A stretch of DNA of 64,000 nt, taken from positions 2,846,520-2,910,519 of the forward strand of contig NZ_CP006644.1 of the NCBI RefSeq assembly GCF_000512205.2. The letters run 5' to 3'. The notes beneath the pieces are model-generated. The model saw nothing but the letters and a program-made list of their open reading frames with translations. It searched no databases and was not told where the DNA came from. Shown here piece by piece: positions 37,161 to 45,843 of the stretch. A program made the translations under genes and the position numbers. Numbering within the stretch: position 1 is the first letter of the stretch; every line of letters begins with the position of its first letter. Origin of the DNA: Sphingomonas sanxanigenens DSM 19645 = NX02. Lineage in GTDB: Bacteria; Pseudomonadota; Alphaproteobacteria; Sphingomonadales; Sphingomonadaceae.

Positions 37161-38038
37161 CGTCGACGGCGTCGATCATCGACGGCAAGGCCTTCGCGCT
37201 CGGGCTGCGCGCGCGCATCGCCGAACTGACCGCGGATTTCGCAGCGGAAGCAGGCCGCGCGCCCGGCCTTGCGGTGGTGCTGGTCGGCGAGGATCCGGCG
37301 AGCGCGGTCTATGTGCGGTCCAAGCACAAGGCCTGCGTGGAAGCAGGGATGGCGAGCTTCGAGCATCGCCTTCCGGCAGACACGTCGCAGGTCGAACTTC
37401 TCGCGCTCGTCGGCACGCTCAATGCCGACGATGCGGTGGACGGCATCCTCGTACAGCTGCCCCTGCCCGCGCAGATCGACGAGAACCGGATCATCGCCGC
37501 GATCGATCCCGACAAGGATGTCGATGGCTTCCACCCGGTCAATGCCGGCCGGCTGGCGACGGGGCTCGACGGCTTCGTACCCTGCACGCCGCTGGGCTGC
37601 CTGATGCTGCTCAAGAACCGGCTCGGCAGCCTTTCCGGGCTGGACGCGGTGGTGATCGGCCGCTCCAACATCGTCGGCAAGCCGATGGCGGCGCTGCTGA
37701 CGAAGGAAAGCTGCACCGTCACCGTCGCGCACAGCCGCACGCGTGACCTGCCCGCGGTCGTTCGCCGCGCCGATATCGTCGTCGCCGCGGTCGGCCGCGC
37801 CGACATGGTGAAGGGCGACTGGATCAAGCCGGGTGCCACCGTGATCGACGTCGGCATCAACCGCGTCGATGGCAAGCTGGTCGGCGATGTCGACTTCGCG
37901 AGCGTTGCCAGGGTCGCGGGTGCGATCACCCCGGTGCCCGGCGGTGTCGGCCCGATGACGATCGCCGTGCTGCTACGCAACACGCTGGTCGCGGCGCACC
38001 GCAATGCCGGCGTGGCGCTCGCCCCCGACGCGATCTGA
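37157..38038 (+). CDS. folD: Bifunctional methylenetetrahydrofolate dehydrogenase/cyclohydrolase
   Basis: 293 residues starting [21 protein letters not shown]. It carries the cyclohydrolase lysine in YVRSKHKAC, the [11 protein letters not shown] loop, [13 protein letters not shown], the NADP-binding [15 protein letters not shown] and the closing [19 protein letters not shown]. FolD makes 10-formyl-THF for purine and formyl-methionine synthesis. It overlaps yggT (ATGA) and the following unknown gene by one base. Confidence 0.97.
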   Translation: MTSTASIIDGKAFALGLRARIAELTADFAAEAGRAPGLAVVLVGEDPASAVYVRSKHKACVEAGMASFEHRLPADTSQVELLALVGTLNADDAVDGILVQLPLPAQIDENRIIAAIDPDKDVDGFHPVNAGRLATGLDGFVPCTPLGCLMLLKNRLGSLSGLDAVVIGRSNIVGKPMAALLTKESCTVTVAHSRTRDLPAVVRRADIVVAAVGRADMVKGDWIKPGATVIDVGINRVDGKLVGDVDFASVARVAGAITPVPGGVGPMTIAVLLRNTLVAAHRNAGVALAPDAI

Positions 38039-38838
38039 TGCTGCCGCTGCTCCTGCTCGCCGCCGACACCCAAGCGCTGGCGCCTGGCGCCAAGGCCGCG
38101 GTGGATGGCGCGGTGAAGGCGGAGCGGACATTCGCCGCGGATGCGCAGCAGGGCGGGCAATGGCCCGCATTCCGCACGACCGCCGCACCCAGGGCCGTGG
38201 TGTTCACGCCGCAGGCGACGCCGGTGGAAGACGCGTTCAAAAAGCCGCCCGAACCGGCGATCCCGGTGATGTGGTGGCCGGCGACGGTGTTCCCGGCGTG
38301 CGATGGCGCGTTGGCGGTCAACACCGGCCCGTGGGTGCTTGCCGCCTCCGCCACCACCGGCACCTTCACCACCGTGTGGACGAAGCAGTCGAACGGCCGC
38401 TGGCGCTGGCAGCTCGATCATGGCCGCGACACGCCGCACATGGTCCCCGCCGGCAAGGAACCGCAGGTCCGCGCGCCCGCCTGCGCCGGTGCCGACGCCG
38501 CGACCGCGCCGGAGCGCAACGCCGCCTTCCAGGGCACGATGGCGCGGCTCGCGGAGGTTGCCGAAAGCGGCATCACCTCTTCGATGCTCGATGGTCTCGT
38601 CGCCGAGGATCTGCTGCTCCAGCGCGACGATGCGATGCCGGCGACGGGCGTCAAGGCATTGCCCGCCGCCACCTATGGCGCGCGCATCGGCTTCGGCAAC
38701 GACTCGCTGTGGACATTGGTCTGGGAAAGCTATGCGACCTCGACCGGCGGGCATGACCTGCGCGTGTGGCAGTGGCGCGGGCCCGATCTGGGCTGGCGCC
38801 TCGCGCTCTACGAGCTCGCCGAGCCGCCACGGCCATGA
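38038..38838 (+). CDS. Conserved hypothetical protein, probably exported
   Basis: 266 residues beginning [17 protein letters not shown], a short hydrophobic N-terminus that may be a weak signal peptide. The rest is soluble, with tryptophan-rich strands (WWPATVFPACDGALAVNTGPWVLA, WTKQSNGRWRWQLDHG, DLRVWQWRGPDLGWRLALYE) suggesting an NTF2/SnoaL-like alpha+beta fold. That is inference from the strand pattern. It is locked between folD (1-base overlap) and marC (4-base overlap), so it is a real gene, but the function is unknown. Confidence 0.82.
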   Translation: MLPLLLLAADTQALAPGAKAAVDGAVKAERTFAADAQQGGQWPAFRTTAAPRAVVFTPQATPVEDAFKKPPEPAIPVMWWPATVFPACDGALAVNTGPWVLAASATTGTFTTVWTKQSNGRWRWQLDHGRDTPHMVPAGKEPQVRAPACAGADAATAPERNAAFQGTMARLAEVAESGITSSMLDGLVAEDLLLQRDDAMPATGVKALPAATYGARIGFGNDSLWTLVWESYATSTGGHDLRVWQWRGPDLGWRLALYELAEPPRP

Positions 38839-39455
38839 TCGAGCTCTTCGTCTCCACCTTCGTCACCTTCTTCGTCGTCATCGATCCGCCGGGCTGCGCC
38901 CCGATCTTCGCGGGACTGACGTCGGGAACGTCGGCCGCGCATCGCCGCGGCATGGCGATCCGCGCGGTGCTCTATGCATCGGGTATCCTGCTCGTCTTTG
39001 CGCTGTTCGGAGAGAATTTCCTGCGCGCGCTAGGCGTCAGCCTCGATGCGTTCCGCATCGCCGGCGGCATCATGCTGTTCCTGATCGCGCTCGACATGGT
39101 GTTCGAGAAGCGCACCGAGCGCCGCGAGGAACGCGCCGCCAAGGTGAAGGAAACGGCGGAGGCGGAAGATATCTCGGTGTTCCCGATGGCGATCCCGATG
39201 ATCGCGGGCCCGGGTTCGATCGCCTCCGCGATGCTGCTGATCGGCAAGAGCGAAGGCTGGGTGGAAGGTGCGGTCGTGCTCGCCGCGCTTGGCTCGATCC
39301 TGTTGCTGACACTGGTTGCGCTGCTCGCATCCGGCCCGATGATGCGGCTGCTGGGGCACAAGCTGGAAGCGATGATCACGCGGCTGCTCGGGGTCATCCT
39401 TGCGGCGCTGGCAGCGCAATTCGTGATCGACGGCATCAGGGAAAGCTTCGCCTGA
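38835..39455 (+). CDS. MarC family integral membrane protein
   Basis: 206 residues with six TM helices: MIELFVSTFVTFFVVIDPPGCAPIFAGLT at the start, the GENFLRALGVSLDAFRIAGGIMLFLIALDMVF pair, and the second repeat IAGPGSIASAMLL. The family was once proposed as multidrug resistance and later as amino acid or solute transport; its function is not settled. The ATG overlaps the upstream unknown gene by four bases. It is the last gene of the yggT-folD chain. Confidence 0.9.
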   Translation: MIELFVSTFVTFFVVIDPPGCAPIFAGLTSGTSAAHRRGMAIRAVLYASGILLVFALFGENFLRALGVSLDAFRIAGGIMLFLIALDMVFEKRTERREERAAKVKETAEAEDISVFPMAIPMIAGPGSIASAMLLIGKSEGWVEGAVVLAALGSILLLTLVALLASGPMMRLLGHKLEAMITRLLGVILAALAAQFVIDGIRESFA

Positions 39456-39467
39456 TCCTGCGCGCCG

Positions 39468-40235
39468 TCAGCCGCCCGCGTCGAGCACGACCACCATCGG
39501 CCCCAGGGGCGCCCCGCGATCCTCGCGACCGGCAGCGGGGTCCCAAAGCCTCGAGATCGAGCCGTCGAGATAGAGCGCGTCGCGGCAGCCCAGTTCATCG
39601 CGGAACAGGCGCGCGAAACGACCGAACGACACGCGCTCTTCGCTGATCGCGAAGATCGCATTGCCCTCCTCATCGATACCGACGCCATTGCGGATATGCT
39701 TCGATGTCCCATCGGGTGCGAAAGCCGGATGCAAGCGGCCCTCGATCACCAGCATCGGGCCGGACTGGGTGGCGAAGTCAATGCGCCTCGGCCGGTGCGC
39801 GGCGAAGGCGTCGGTCGCGGCAACATGCCACCCACCCGCGTCCCCGTAGAAAACGCCATTGGGCTTCAGGTGAAAATTACCGCTGCCGTCGCGCCGGCTG
39901 AGCGCCGCCTGCTCCACACCCGCCTCGACATGGAGCCCGATCGGTCGCCCGCCCAAGTCGTACATGCCGGCATTCATCGCGAACGCCACGCGCCGGGCAT
40001 CCGTGCCGAGATAGACCTTCAACGTCGAGAACTGCCGCAACGGCCGCCCGCCGGCGTCGAGATCCGCGAGGCGAATGCGATGATCGCCGGAGCGGGCGGT
40101 GCAGATGGTGAAGCGGCTGCCCTCGAACGCGAGCGGCCGGCATGCCGGCGCCACCGCACCCGTCGGCCGAGGGAGCGAGTCCCCGGCATTGAGCAGGGTG
40201 ACGGCAAAAGCGGTGAGCGTGAGGCGAGCGAGCAT
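39468..40235 (-). CDS. Phosphodiester glycosidase family (DUF2233/NAGPA-like) exported protein
   Basis: 255 residues. A signal peptide (MLARLTLTAFAVTLLNAGDSLP) precedes a phosphodiester-glycosidase-like domain: VAFAMNAGMYDLGGRPIGLHVEAG, NFHLKPNGVFYGDAGGWHVA, IDFATQSGPMLVIEG and FRDELGCRDALYLDGSISRLW. Relatives cleave N-acetylglucosamine phosphodiesters or act in cell-envelope polysaccharide turnover; the substrate here is unknown. It converges with marC with only a 12-base gap. Confidence 0.88.
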   Translation of the reverse strand: MLARLTLTAFAVTLLNAGDSLPRPTGAVAPACRPLAFEGSRFTICTARSGDHRIRLADLDAGGRPLRQFSTLKVYLGTDARRVAFAMNAGMYDLGGRPIGLHVEAGVEQAALSRRDGSGNFHLKPNGVFYGDAGGWHVAATDAFAAHRPRRIDFATQSGPMLVIEGRLHPAFAPDGTSKHIRNGVGIDEEGNAIFAISEERVSFGRFARLFRDELGCRDALYLDGSISRLWDPAAGREDRGAPLGPMVVVLDAGG

Positions 40236-40335
40236 GGCGCGCACCCTAGTGGCGCCGGCGCGGAACGCGAAAGGCGCTTTGATGGAGATGCTGTGCAGAC
40301 TTGGCGCGCGGCCATTTTCGCGCGAGGGAGCGACG

Positions 40336-40788
40336 ATGCTCCAGATACTCGTCGATGCCGATGCCTGCCCCGTCAAGGAAGAGATCTACAAGGTCGCCTT
40401 CCGTCATGCGCTGCCCGTCGCGGTGGTCAGCAACAGCGCGATGCGCGTGCCGGTGCATGACCTGATCCAGCGCGTGGTGGTGAGCGACGGCTTCGACGCC
40501 GCCGACGACTGGATCGCAGAACGCGCGGGCCCGCAGACGATCTGCATCACCGCCGACATCCTCCTCGCCGACCGCTGCCTGAAGGCCGGCGCCGCCGTGC
40601 TCGCCCCCAACGGCAAGCCCTTCACCGACAATTCGATCGGCGCCGCCATCGCCACCCGCGCGATCATGGCCGATCTGCGCGCCGGCGGCGACGCGATCGG
40701 CGGGCCCCCGCCCTTCTCGAAAACGGATCGGTCACGCTTTCTGTCGGCGCTGGACGAGGCGATCGTGAAGCTGAAGCGGGGGCGATGA
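40336..40788 (+). CDS. YaiI/YqxD family (DUF188) protein
   Basis: 150 residues, complete DUF188: MLQILVDADACPVKEEIYKVAFRHALPVAVVSN at the N-terminus, RVVVSDGFDAADDWIAERAGPQTICITADILLADRCL and GGPPPFSKTDRSRFLSALDEAI at the end. The fold resembles PIN-type nucleases, with aspartates in DADACPVK, but activity is not established for the family. GAGGGAG lies seven bases upstream of the ATG; the frame opens 79 codons earlier without support. Confidence 0.93.
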   Translation: MLQILVDADACPVKEEIYKVAFRHALPVAVVSNSAMRVPVHDLIQRVVVSDGFDAADDWIAERAGPQTICITADILLADRCLKAGAAVLAPNGKPFTDNSIGAAIATRAIMADLRAGGDAIGGPPPFSKTDRSRFLSALDEAIVKLKRGR

Positions 40789-41020
40789 CGCTGCGGCCTT
40801 GAGTCAGATGAACCCGTTTGCCCTGCGTAACGGCTGAGCAAAGCCGAAGACGCGTATCGAAGGGCTTGCTCCGAGCTAGCGCTGACCGCTCCGCCGCCTT
40901 CGTCGATCACCCCTATGTCAACCATGCCGAACTTCTCTATGATGAGAATGGCTTGCCGCAAGCTGGCGATGGGCCGCCGGCAACGGCAGCAAGGCACAAG
41001 CCCGTGTCAAGGAATCGCGC

Positions 41021-41293
41021 GTGATTGCGCTGCTTCTCGCGCTTCAACTGGCTGGCCAACCATCCGAACCAGCCATCGCTGATCTGACCCAGCGTCAGTT
41101 GGACGAAATCTCCACCGAATGTGGCACGCCAAAACGGTGGCTAAGAGAAGGTCCTTCGGTTCGCTTTCGCCCTTCGCCTTCCGCCAAATATGCGCAGATC
41201 GACTGCATCCTGATAAGGCTGAAGCGCGACGGTTACGCTGGTCCGGTTGGCATCATCGGCAATGAAACATCGGATCGCGATCAACCGAGATGA
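41021..41293 (+). CDS. Small probably exported protein, hypothetical
   Basis: 90 residues from GTG 41021. The N-terminus MIALLLALQLAGQPSE is a short hydrophobic stretch of signal-peptide character. The mature part has two cysteines (STECGTP, IDCILIRLKRDGY) that could form a disulfide in the periplasm. The even strand pattern and conserved-looking motif PSAKYAQIDCILI argue for a real gene. The 230 bases before it hold no other supported gene. Function unknown. Confidence 0.55.
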   Translation: MIALLLALQLAGQPSEPAIADLTQRQLDEISTECGTPKRWLREGPSVRFRPSPSAKYAQIDCILIRLKRDGYAGPVGIIGNETSDRDQPR

Positions 41294-41311
41294 TCGACCG
41301 GAGACATAGGC

Positions 41312-41345
41312 GGCAAAAGAAAAGGGGCCGGAAAACCGGCCCCTT
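41312..41345 (-). terminator. Rho-independent terminator of rplM-rpsI
   Basis: A perfect ten-base stem AAGGGGCCGG (41322-41331) and CCGGCCCCTT (41336-41345) closes an AAAA loop. On the minus strand it is followed by TTTTCTTTT, ideal for ending the rplM-rpsI transcript 27 bases after the rpsI stop. Confidence 0.9.
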
Positions 41346-41372
41346 CCCTTGATCGTTCCGTTCGGAAGCGGA

Positions 41373-41912
41373 TCAGCGCTTCGAGAACTGGAAGCTGCGA
41401 CGCGCCTTGGCGCGGCCATACTTCTTGCGCTCGACCGCGCGGCTGTCGCGGGTCAGGAAGCCGGCGGCCTTCACCGGGCTGCGCAGCACCGGCTCGAACT
41501 TCGTCAGCGCCTGCGCGATGCCGTGCTTGACCGCACCGGCCTGCCCCGAAAGGCCACCGCCCTTGACGGTGCAGATCACGTCATACTGACCCGCGCGCTC
41601 GGCAACGTCGAACGGCTGGTTGATGACGAGACGCAGCGTCGGACGCGCGAAATAGATTTCCTGATCGCGGCCGTTGACCGTGATCTTGCCGGTGCCCGGC
41701 TTCAGCCACACGCGGGCGACGGCGTCCTTACGACGGCCGGTGGCGTAGGAACGGCCATAGGCGTCGACGTCGCGCTCGCGCAGCGGCGTGGTCGGCAGAA
41801 CCGGAGCCTGCGGCGCCTCGCCCTCGGCTTCGGGAGCATCGACGACGGCCTGGGTGCCGATCGCCGTGGTGAGGTCCTTCAGGTCGGACAGCGACTGACG
41901 GTTATCGGACAT
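41373..41912 (-). CDS. rpsI: 30S ribosomal protein S9
   Basis: 179 residues. The last 130 form S9: [53 protein letters not shown] and the basic tail [17 protein letters not shown] that reaches the P-site. The first 50 residues (acidic, alanine-rich) are an extension typical of alphaproteobacterial S9. Its ATG overlaps the rplM stop by one base (TAATG), so it is coupled to rplM. Confidence 0.98.
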   Translation of the reverse strand: MSDNRQSLSDLKDLTTAIGTQAVVDAPEAEGEAPQAPVLPTTPLRERDVDAYGRSYATGRRKDAVARVWLKPGTGKITVNGRDQEIYFARPTLRLVINQPFDVAERAGQYDVICTVKGGGLSGQAGAVKHGIAQALTKFEPVLRSPVKAAGFLTRDSRAVERKKYGRAKARRSFQFSKR

Positions 41913-42391
41913 TATGCGCCCACCTTGTTCTTGCGGTTCATCGACGCGACATCGAGCACCTCGGGGCTCTGCCCCTCGTGCGGATGCTCGGTGCCGGCAT
42001 AGACGCGCAGGTTGCGCATCTGCTGGCGGCCCAGCGGACCACGCGGGATCATGCGCTCGACGGCCTTCTCGATAACGCGCTCCGGAAAGCGGCCTTCGAG
42101 CACCTTGCCGGCGGTCACGCCCTTGATGCCGCCGGCATAGCCGGTGTGCCTGTAGTAGATCTTGTCCTGCAGCTTCTTGCCCGTGAAACGGATCTTGTCC
42201 GCGTTGATCACGATGACATTGTCACCGCAGTCGACGTGCGGGGTGAAGCTCGGCTTGTGCTTGCCGCGCAGGATGTTGGCGATGATGGTTGCCACACGGC
42301 CGACCACCAGGCCATCGGCATCGATCAGATGCCACTTCTTCTCCACCTCGGCCGGCTTCGCCGGCTTGGTGGTCTTCATCAGCGCCTTCAT
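41912..42391 (-). CDS. rplM: 50S ribosomal protein L13
   Basis: 159 residues: [73 protein letters not shown] and [31 protein letters not shown] are diagnostic of L13. It is an early assembly protein of the 50S subunit. ATGs at residues 1 and 5 are both possible. It is first of the rplM-rpsI operon, driven by the promoter at 42452-42480. Confidence 0.98.
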   Translation of the reverse strand: MKALMKTTKPAKPAEVEKKWHLIDADGLVVGRVATIIANILRGKHKPSFTPHVDCGDNVIVINADKIRFTGKKLQDKIYYRHTGYAGGIKGVTAGKVLEGRFPERVIEKAVERMIPRGPLGRQQMRNLRVYAGTEHPHEGQSPEVLDVASMNRKNKVGA

Positions 42392-42417
42392 GGGGCCAGA
42401 CCTCTTGAAAATGACTG

Positions 42418-42440
42418 CGCCGCCCGTTCTCAGGGCGGCG
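42418..42440 (-). promoter_or_regulatory. Hairpin in the rplM 5' leader
   Basis: A perfect eight-base stem CGCCGCCC (42418-42425) / GGGCGGCG (42433-42440) with a seven-base loop lies between the promoter and the rplM ribosome site. It could be a ribosomal-protein autoregulatory leader structure; this is inference only. Confidence 0.4.
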
Positions 42441-42451
42441 TTGGTGGGGCG

Positions 42452-42480
42452 CTAATGACGAGTCGACCCCGAAAAGTCAA
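42452..42480 (-). promoter_or_regulatory. Sigma-70-type promoter of rplM-rpsI
   Basis: On the minus strand TTGACT (42475-42480) is followed after 17 bases by CATTAG (42452-42457), about 60 bases before rplM. Spacing and the -35 box are close to consensus. Confidence 0.6.
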
Positions 42481-42506
42481 GCAAACTGCGGCTTTCCCGA
42501 CGGGTA

Positions 42507-43457
42507 TCAGGATACCCAGTCGCCGAACCGGCGTCTTTCCTCCACCACCTGCTCTCCCTTGGCGGAGCGGATCCGCTTTATCGACTGCGATGCGGTGATG
42601 AGGCCCCAGTGGCGCGAGACGGTATAGTCGACGGTCTCGTCGAAGGAGAGCGTGCCCATCGCCGCGAGTTCGCGCTCCAGCTTGGTGCGCTCGGCCGTGT
42701 CCGACGCGGCGGAAAGCTGGCGCGCCAGATCGGCAATGCGGCGGTCCAGTTCGGGTCCGCCCGAACGCGTGGTGCTGCGATAACGCGCACTGTCCGCATC
42801 GACGTCGATCCAGCCCGAGGCGATGTCGACCGGGATGGTGCCGCCGAACGGCGTCGGCGTCTCGCGCGTTTCGCTGGTCTGCACCGACGCGCCCGCCTGC
42901 CGGCCGGCGAAGGCAAGCAGCCGTTCCGGATCCTCGCGCAGCATCCGTTCGCGCGCCGGGAGCGGCAGTGCGATCAGCGCATCGAACACGCGGCGGACCA
43001 GCACCTGCCCGTCCGGCGATTTGCTTCTGGCCAGTTGCGCGTCGCGGATCGCCGGCAGCCGGCTCCAAACCGCATCGCTGTTTTCCACCGACACCACCTT
43101 GCCCGTGCGATCGATGCGGAAGCCGATCTCGATATCGGCGAGCAGCGCGGTCGACAGGCGGAAATTATCGCCGCGCCCGCCCGCCGCATCGGTGAACGCC
43201 TCGATCGCGCGGGAGGTCATGCGATAGCCACCATCGCCCGCAGGCACGAACTGCACCTCGCGGACGATCGTGTACCGCTCCTTCCCCGCCTCGCCATCGC
43301 GGATCTGCGTGGTTTCGTAGCGCAGCTTTCGTCCCGTCGGCGGCGCGAACGGCAGCATGACGGTTGCCGCGGTGCCGGCCGGCGCCTGCGCCTGCGCCTG
43401 CGCGGCAGCCGGCGTCACCATCGACAGCAGCAGCGCCGCGATCGGCCATCCCCTCAC
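42507..43457 (-). CDS. Exported hypothetical protein
   Basis: About 316 residues from GTG 43457, which overlaps the truncated cutA stop by four bases (GTGA). A signal peptide VRGWPIAALLLSMVTPAAAQAQ precedes a soluble beta-rich domain (LRYETTQIRDGEAGKERYTIVREVQFV, GFRIDRTGKVVSVENSD, SGWIDVDADSARYRSTTRSGGPELDR). The strand pattern resembles the DUF6263-like exported proteins, but this is not certain. The coupling suggests it is transcribed behind heme A synthase. Confidence 0.75.
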   Translation of the reverse strand: MRGWPIAALLLSMVTPAAAQAQAQAPAGTAATVMLPFAPPTGRKLRYETTQIRDGEAGKERYTIVREVQFVPAGDGGYRMTSRAIEAFTDAAGGRGDNFRLSTALLADIEIGFRIDRTGKVVSVENSDAVWSRLPAIRDAQLARSKSPDGQVLVRRVFDALIALPLPARERMLREDPERLLAFAGRQAGASVQTSETRETPTPFGGTIPVDIASGWIDVDADSARYRSTTRSGGPELDRRIADLARQLSAASDTAERTKLERELAAMGTLSFDETVDYTVSRHWGLITASQSIKRIRSAKGEQVVEERRRFGDWVS

Positions 43458-43597
43458 GCCGTCACCCCATCGTGCCAGGCGCTCGACGCCATCATGTTGA
43501 CGCAGCCCGCCAGCCCGTCCTCCACCACCGGCTGCCCGATCCGCTCCGCCTCTTCGGCGTCGGCGAACAGCGCATAGCCGCAGGCGAGCGCGCTCAT
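43454..43597 (-). pseudogene. cutA: Truncated CutA-like divalent-cation tolerance gene
   Basis: 47 codons starting MSALACGYALFADAEEAERIGQPVVEDGLAGCVNMM match the first third of CutA (the xxDxEEAxxIxxxLVExxLAxCVN pattern). They then end after SSAWHDGVTA, losing the remaining 60-70 residues and the trimer core. The ATG overlaps the heme A synthase stop by four bases and the stop overlaps the next start by four, so the reading chain is kept although the protein cannot fold as CutA. Either a 3' deletion or a small coupling peptide. Confidence 0.7.
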
Positions 43598-44631
43598 CGC
43601 CGCGATCCCAGCCGGTGTGCCGCCGCGGCCGCGGCAGCAACCAGCAACGCCCCGACCGCCTGGTGGGCGACGGCAACGTCGATCAGCACGCCGGTCAACA
43701 AGGTGGCGATACCAAGTGCGATCTGGGTGACGATGAGAAGGCCGAGCAGCAGCGCCACCCCGCCCCGCGCACGCCACGCGAGCAGTGCCAGCATCCCGGC
43801 CGCAACCCAGGCAAACCAGCGATGCGCGAACTGCACCACGATCGGATTGTCGATGAGGTTGCGCCACGCCGGCTCGATCATCGGCGTCGCCGCCGGGAAC
43901 CATTCCTCGCCCATCTTCGGCCAGCTCGAAAAGGCGAAGCCGGCATTGAGACCGGCGGTGAAGGCGCCGAGCAGCAGCTGCACGAACAGCAGCGCCAGCA
44001 CCGCCAGCGCGAAGCCGGTCAGCCGCGCCGGCCGTGCGCGATAGTCGCGGTGAAGCGCGCGCAGGTCGAGCGCGGTCCACACCAGCCCGCCCAGAATGAA
44101 CAGCGCGGTCAGCAGGTGGACGGCGAGCCGGACATGGCTGACGTCGGTGCGGTTGACGAGGCCCGACGCGACCATCCACCAGCCGATCGTCCCCTGCAGC
44201 CCGCCGAGCAGCAGCAGCGCCACCAGCCGCGGGCCATAGCCCGCCGGGATCGCGCGCTTCATCCAGAACCACAACAGCGGCAGCGCGAAGGCCAGTCCGA
44301 TCAGCCGGCCGAGCAGGCGGTGGATATATTCCCAGAAGAAGATGAACTTGAAATCGGCAAGGCTCATGCCGCGGTTGATCTGCTGATATTCCGGCGTCGC
44401 CTGATAGGCGCGGAACGCCGCTTCCCATTGCTCATGCGTCAGCGGCGGGATCGCGCCCGTCACCGGTTTCCATTCGACGATCGACAGCCCCGACTCCGTC
44501 AGCCGGGTGATGCCGCCGACGACGACCATCGCGAAGACGAGCAGGGCAACGAGCAACAGCCAGCGCGACAGCGCCAGCGGACGAGGCCGCGCCGCGCGGG
44601 CGGCACCGGAAGCGGCAAACGGAAGAGCCAT
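43594..44631 (-). CDS. ctaA: Heme A synthase (COX15/CtaA)
   Basis: 345 residues with eight TM helices and the CtaA/COX15 motifs VGGITRLTESGLSIVEWKPVTGAIPPL, FIFFWEYIHRLLGRLIG, the histidines near QGTIGWWMVASGL and DVSHVRLAVHLLTALFI, and the second half mirroring the first (VVQFAHRWFAWVA, VAVAHQAVGALLVA). It oxidises heme O to heme A for cytochrome aa3 oxidase. The N-terminal 20 residues are soluble. It is divergent from the MerC-like gene. Confidence 0.95.
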   Translation of the reverse strand: MALPFAASGAARAARPRPLALSRWLLLVALLVFAMVVVGGITRLTESGLSIVEWKPVTGAIPPLTHEQWEAAFRAYQATPEYQQINRGMSLADFKFIFFWEYIHRLLGRLIGLAFALPLLWFWMKRAIPAGYGPRLVALLLLGGLQGTIGWWMVASGLVNRTDVSHVRLAVHLLTALFILGGLVWTALDLRALHRDYRARPARLTGFALAVLALLFVQLLLGAFTAGLNAGFAFSSWPKMGEEWFPAATPMIEPAWRNLIDNPIVVQFAHRWFAWVAAGMLALLAWRARGGVALLLGLLIVTQIALGIATLLTGVLIDVAVAHQAVGALLVAAAAAAAHRLGSRR

Positions 44632-44702
44632 CGCCGGCCTATGCGCCGCGCAGCCGGCCGAAACAAGCGAGGCGTGAGCGCCGCGCCGCGCAGATCCGCG
44701 CC

Positions 44703-44722
44703 AAATGTTATGTTGTCACGTC
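44703..44722. promoter_or_regulatory. Probable Zur box upstream of the MerC-like gene
   Basis: The site begins AAATGTTAT and continues with a degenerate inverted half (GTTGTCACGTC). It fits the Zur-box pattern AAATGTTAT-n-TATAACATTT at the whole left half and at five positions of the right half. It lies about 45 bases before the start of the merC-like gene, and a Zur-type regulator is encoded just downstream, which supports zinc control of this operon. Confidence 0.6.
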
Positions 44723-44764
44723 GCCATCTTCGTGGCACAGCGGCTGCCGACAAGAGGAGTCGTC

Positions 44765-45139
44765 GTGAGTAGCCTGCTGGTGCGTGAGGGGATGCTGGAT
44801 CGGCTGGCCATCGGCCTGTCGGGCATTTGCCTCGTCCACTGCATCGCCACCTCGCTGATCCTCGCCCTCGCCGCGTCCGCCGGCGGGCTGTTGTTCGATC
44901 CGCTGGTGCATGAGATCGGTCTCGGCGTCGCCATCCTGCTCGGCGCACTGGCGCTTGGCCGCGGGGCGATGATGCATGGCCAGATGCTGCCGGTCGCGAT
45001 CGGTTCGCTGGGCCTCGGCGTCATGATGGGCGCGATGAGCCTGCCCCACGACGGCAGCGAGTCGCTGTTCACCATCGTCGGCGTCGCGCTCCTCGCCTAC
45101 GGCCATCATCTGAACGGCCGCGCGGCCGCGCTCGCCTGA
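44765..45139 (+). CDS. MerC domain membrane protein
   Basis: 124 residues from GTG 44765 with AGGAG five bases upstream (the frame opens 20 codons earlier inside the Zur-box region). It has four TM helices and the family motif GLSGICLVHCIATSLILAL, with the cysteine and histidine that bind metal in MerC mercury transporters. Only one cysteine pair position is kept. Given the Zur box and adjacent Zur-type gene, a zinc-related transport role is more likely than mercury resistance. Confidence 0.85.
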   Translation: MSSLLVREGMLDRLAIGLSGICLVHCIATSLILALAASAGGLLFDPLVHEIGLGVAILLGALALGRGAMMHGQMLPVAIGSLGLGVMMGAMSLPHDGSESLFTIVGVALLAYGHHLNGRAAALA

Positions 45140-45176
45140 ACTTGCCGCGGGGCCACCATGGCCCTAGATTCAGGTC

Positions 45177-45650
45177 ATGGCCGATCATCATCATGCGCTC
45201 CACGAGGGCGAGTCGCTGACCACTGCCGCGCAAGGCGCCCTCGAACGCGCCGGCGAGCAATGGACGACGATGCGCGCGAGCGTCTTCGAGGCGCTGGCGG
45301 GCTTCGAACGCCCCGCCTCCGCCTATGACATCGCCGAGGCGGTTTCGAAGGCGGAAGGGCGCCGCGTCGCGGCCAACAGCGTCTATCGCATCTTGGACCT
45401 GTTCGTGACCGCGAACCTCGCGCATCGCGTGGAGAGCGCCAACGCCTATATCGCCAACGCGCATCCGGCCTGCCGCCACGATTGCATCTTCCTGGTGTGC
45501 GATGTCTGCGGCCAGACCACGCACATCGATGACGATCATCTGTCTGACGCGGTGCGCGGCGCTGCGCGCGGCGCGGGATTCGTGCCGGAACGCCCGGTTA
45601 TCGAAGTGCGCGGGCGGTGCGCGGCGTGCATGGAAAAGCAGGCGGCCTGA
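45177..45650 (+). CDS. zur: Fur family regulator, Zur type
   Basis: 157 residues: a histidine-rich start MADHHHALHEGES, a winged helix with RASVFEALAGFERPASAYDIAEAV and RVAANSVYRILDLFVTANLAHRV, then HPACRHDCIFLVCDVCGQTTHIDDD with the structural CxxC and a second CAAC near the end. This cysteine set is typical of Zur, the zinc uptake regulator, and differs from the other Fur in the window. It lies 37 bases after the MerC-like gene and its own promoter region carries the Zur box upstream. Confidence 0.9.
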   Translation: MADHHHALHEGESLTTAAQGALERAGEQWTTMRASVFEALAGFERPASAYDIAEAVSKAEGRRVAANSVYRILDLFVTANLAHRVESANAYIANAHPACRHDCIFLVCDVCGQTTHIDDDHLSDAVRGAARGAGFVPERPVIEVRGRCAACMEKQAA

Positions 45651-45843
45651 TCGCTCCCCGGGAGTGACTTGCCTAGCCTCCCCTCACCGTCCGCCCCGCG
45701 CGACGTCGCGATCGGGAGACGGCCTCCGTACCGCGCCCCCCGCAGGGGAAGCGCCGGCCGGTCGGTCCGCAACGATTCTTCATCGCATCTCCATTCGACA
45801 CTTTTATCCGGCTCGGCTAGACCCCCGAGCTTAGAGGAAAAAT

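Noticed and set aside
40818-41024. 68-codon frame before the small exported protein
   Set aside because: No ribosome site or domain; the sequence looks like degenerate intergenic repeat, and the next frame with a signal-like start is better supported.
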